A stretch of DNA of 39,875 bases, taken from contig JAJFJL010000164.1 in NCBI GenBank assembly GCA_021774055.1, forward strand, positions 1-39,875, in the 5' to 3' direction. The DNA comes from Nitrosomonas sp. Its GTDB lineage: Bacteria; Pseudomonadota; Gammaproteobacteria; Burkholderiales; Nitrosomonadaceae. Position 1 is the first letter of the stretch, and each line of letters opens with the position of its first letter. The notes beneath the pieces are model-generated. The model worked only from the letters and a program-made list of their open reading frames with translations, did no database searches and was not told the DNA's origin. Below are positions 38,390 to 39,875 of the stretch, in pieces. Made by a program: the position numbers and the translations under genes.

Positions 38390-38968
38390 ATGTTTAGTGA
38401 TTTTAAAACTAAAACAGATTTAGCACGAATCGGCTATAAGCTGAAAGAAAAAGATCTATCGCTGCCAGAGCAGAGAAAGATTAGTGATGCAGCCTATGAC
38501 AATATTCAAACATTCGTCAAACTGTTTTATAGCAATGAGGAAGCGGTTAAAGCTCTTATTCTGACACCTGTTATCGTAAATGTAGTCAAGCAATTGAGCG
38601 GTAAATATAGTGTGCTCTATGAAGAATATATCGAGGCTGATGAAGACTTGAAGGGGCGTTGCGATCTTATTGTTTCAAAAGTCGAAGATGATGATACCAA
38701 TGACACGCTCGGAGATCACCCGGTGCCGGTCATTGAGGCGAAAAAGAAAACAGTTGAAGAGGCGCTGAGCCAATGTGCGGCTGAACTTGTGGCGTTGCAT
38801 AAACTTGGTAAACACGCCCAATATGGAGTTATTTCGACAGGTGATGATTGGATGTTCTTGGAAATTTTTCCAGAACGGCAACTTGTCTATCAACATGATT
38901 GTAAATTTTATCTTTCTGATATACGGCGTGTTGCTGATATTTTATTGAGTATGCTGACTGTTAGGTAG
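38390..38968 (+). CDS. PD-(D/E)xK nuclease-like protein (type I restriction R N-terminal type)
   Basis: The 192-residue protein resembles the HsdR N-terminal nuclease fold. An acidic EEYIEADEDLKGRCDLIVSK segment gives D92, VPVIEAKKKT gives the E116-x-K118 pair, and Q128 in ALSQCAAEL matches the Q-box seen in HsdR nucleases. The N-terminal third is helical. There is no helicase or translocase attached. It lies 36 bp after the kinase gene, same strand, and is probably part of the cluster, which would link phospho-signalling to a nuclease. It could instead be an inactive DNA-binding derivative. Confidence 0.7.
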   Translation: MFSDFKTKTDLARIGYKLKEKDLSLPEQRKISDAAYDNIQTFVKLFYSNEEAVKALILTPVIVNVVKQLSGKYSVLYEEYIEADEDLKGRCDLIVSKVEDDDTNDTLGDHPVPVIEAKKKTVEEALSQCAAELVALHKLGKHAQYGVISTGDDWMFLEIFPERQLVYQHDCKFYLSDIRRVADILLSMLTVR

Positions 38969-39100
38969 AATGATAGCTCTCTTGATTTCATTAAAAAAAC
39001 AGGAACCTTATTTGCTTTAATTTATGTCTTTTATTTTGACATCTGTAATTAAATTATTCTTTTATGCATCGCCAAACACTCATACTGGGCGTTAATCTAG

Positions 39101-39689
39101 GTAACCGTTCATCTACCCCCCCTCTGAAACTTGCAACAATCTCCAAACTGCAAGAGAATGGAGCTTATGAAATTCGACTTCACCAAACCTACGCCACAAG
39201 CTAAAACTCTTAAAAAGGAGCAAAAAATTATCAACGTGTTGTGGGATCGTCTGTTTGAATCTCAAAATGAATCTCAAAAAAAAGGTAACCGTTCACCTAC
39301 CACCCCTCTGAAGTTTGCAATAATTTTTAGATTGCAAGAGAATGGAGCTTATGAAATTCGACTTCACCAAACCCACGCCACAAGCTAAAACTCTTAAAAA
39401 GGCACAAAAAATTATCAACGTGTTGTGGGATCGTCTGTTTGAATCTCAAAATGAATCTCAAAAAAAGGAATTAGCTTTAATCTCAGAAATAGCAGATTTA
39501 AAGGAAAAGTTAAACACCAATTCGAGCAATTCTTCAAAAGCACCATCCTCAGATTTATTCAAAACGAAAAAGCCAAAAAAGAAATATCATGGCGCAGGTA
39601 AAAGTAATACTTTAAAACAAGGCGCACAAAAGGGTCATGAAGGAAAAGGACGCAAGTTATTACCACCTGAAGAAGTAGATAATAAGTAA
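39101..39689 (+). mobile_element. Left end of an IS66-type element, truncated and internally duplicated
   Basis: GTAACCGTTCATCTACC (39101-39117) looks like an IS66-family terminal repeat (the usual start is GTAA...). The segment from 39100 to 39283 is repeated directly at 39284-39467 with a few changes, a 184-bp tandem duplication covering the end and the start of the transposase gene. The element breaks off after the LPPEEVD segment, where IS630-type sequence begins. Confidence 0.65.
39351..39689 (+). pseudogene. IS66-type transposase N-terminal fragment
   Basis: The fragment is about 112 residues from the ATG at 39351 (GGAG five bases upstream). A coiled-coil start leads into LKEKLNTNSSNSSKAPSSD and GAQKGHEGKGRKLLPPEEVD, the N-terminal hallmarks of IS66 transposases (the NSSNSSKPPSSD motif and the GHxGxxxxLPPEEVD zinc-finger lead-in). 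It then meets a stop at 39687-39689, so the catalytic domain is absent. A first partial copy of the same start lies at 39167 in the upstream duplicate and runs out of frame. Confidence 0.75.
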
Positions 39690-39714
39690 GTAACAAATTT
39701 TATTCTAACAAAGC

Positions 39715-39875
39715 TTACGTAAAATTAATGCAGTATTCTTTTCCAATATTTGCCAAAATGTTATTCAGTGAATTTTTAAGAGCAGAAAAAGATTCATAAG
39801 CAGAAAAATCTAACCACTCATATTTTATTTTACGCCATAAAATTTCAATTTTATTTAACTCAGGAGAATATGCTG
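39715..39875 (-). CDS. IS630-type transposase, C-terminal fragment
   Basis: Reading the minus strand from the window edge gives about 53 residues: AYSPELNKIEILWRKIKYEW, then LDFSAYESFSALKNSLNNIL and ANIGKEYCINFT before TAA at 39715-39717. PYSPxLNPIExxWxxxK is the DDE_3 glutamate motif of IS630/Tc1-type transposases, so only the C-terminus is present. The remainder lies beyond the window. It appears to have inserted into, or deleted into, the IS66-type element on its left. Confidence 0.75.
   Translation of the reverse strand, partial: AYSPELNKIEILWRKIKYEWLDFSAYESFSALKNSLNNILANIGKEYCINFT

Overview
This is a low-GC (roughly 38%) chromosomal window that reads as gammaproteobacterial. It has an atpIBEFHAGDC operon followed by glmU and glmS, a yebC-ruvC-ruvA-ruvB block, EttA and a DUF2835 protein. 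I cannot name the genus. The many dispersed palindromic repeats and insertion-sequence debris suggest a repeat-rich genome such as those of some sulfur- or methane-oxidising lineages, but that is only a guess.

Layout. 1-1229: mobile debris: the start of an ISAzo13-type transposase, a 117-bp MITE-like element, a probable 5' piece of a group II intron and several hairpins. 1230-3144 (minus): ettA and a DUF2835 gene. 3308-8790 (minus): a tightly overlapping three-gene unit encoding a Vsr/DUF559-fold nuclease, a winged-helix-like protein and a large ATPase with an AAA P-loop domain plus a HerA-like motor. I do not recognise this set as a named system. 8911-12829 (minus): a calcineurin-like phosphoesterase, a CHASE3-GGDEF diguanylate cyclase, a secreted Gly/His/Ser-rich protein with a frameshifted tail and a small anchored protein. 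12957-16211 (minus): the Holliday-junction block plus yebC. 16499-27146 (minus): glmS, glmU and the complete F1Fo ATP synthase operon, with a clear sigma-70 promoter and an intrinsic terminator.

27574-32805: an Ala/Glu/Lys-rich coiled-coil protein diverging from the atp operon, a small membrane protein, a macro-domain protein and a dCache-GGDEF gene broken at a homopolymer. 33117-38968 (plus): a TerY-P type phospho-signalling module made of two TerY-like vWA proteins, a PP2C phosphatase with an Ig-like region and a Ser/Thr kinase with a zinc ribbon, followed by a PD-(D/E)xK nuclease-like protein. 39101-39875: the left end of an IS66-type element with a 184-bp tandem duplication, abutting the 3' end of an IS630-type transposase.

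How the parts work together. The housekeeping blocks are ordinary and intact: cell-wall precursor synthesis (GlmS, GlmU), ATP synthesis and junction resolution. The accessory parts are two likely conflict or stress modules: the nuclease/HerA unit, which looks like an ATP-driven DNA-processing machine, and the TerY-P kinase/phosphatase/vWA unit with its own nuclease. At least five copies of one nested-palindrome repeat and two elements of about 160 bp sit between genes on both sides of the housekeeping operons. One copy lies inside the TerY-P cluster.
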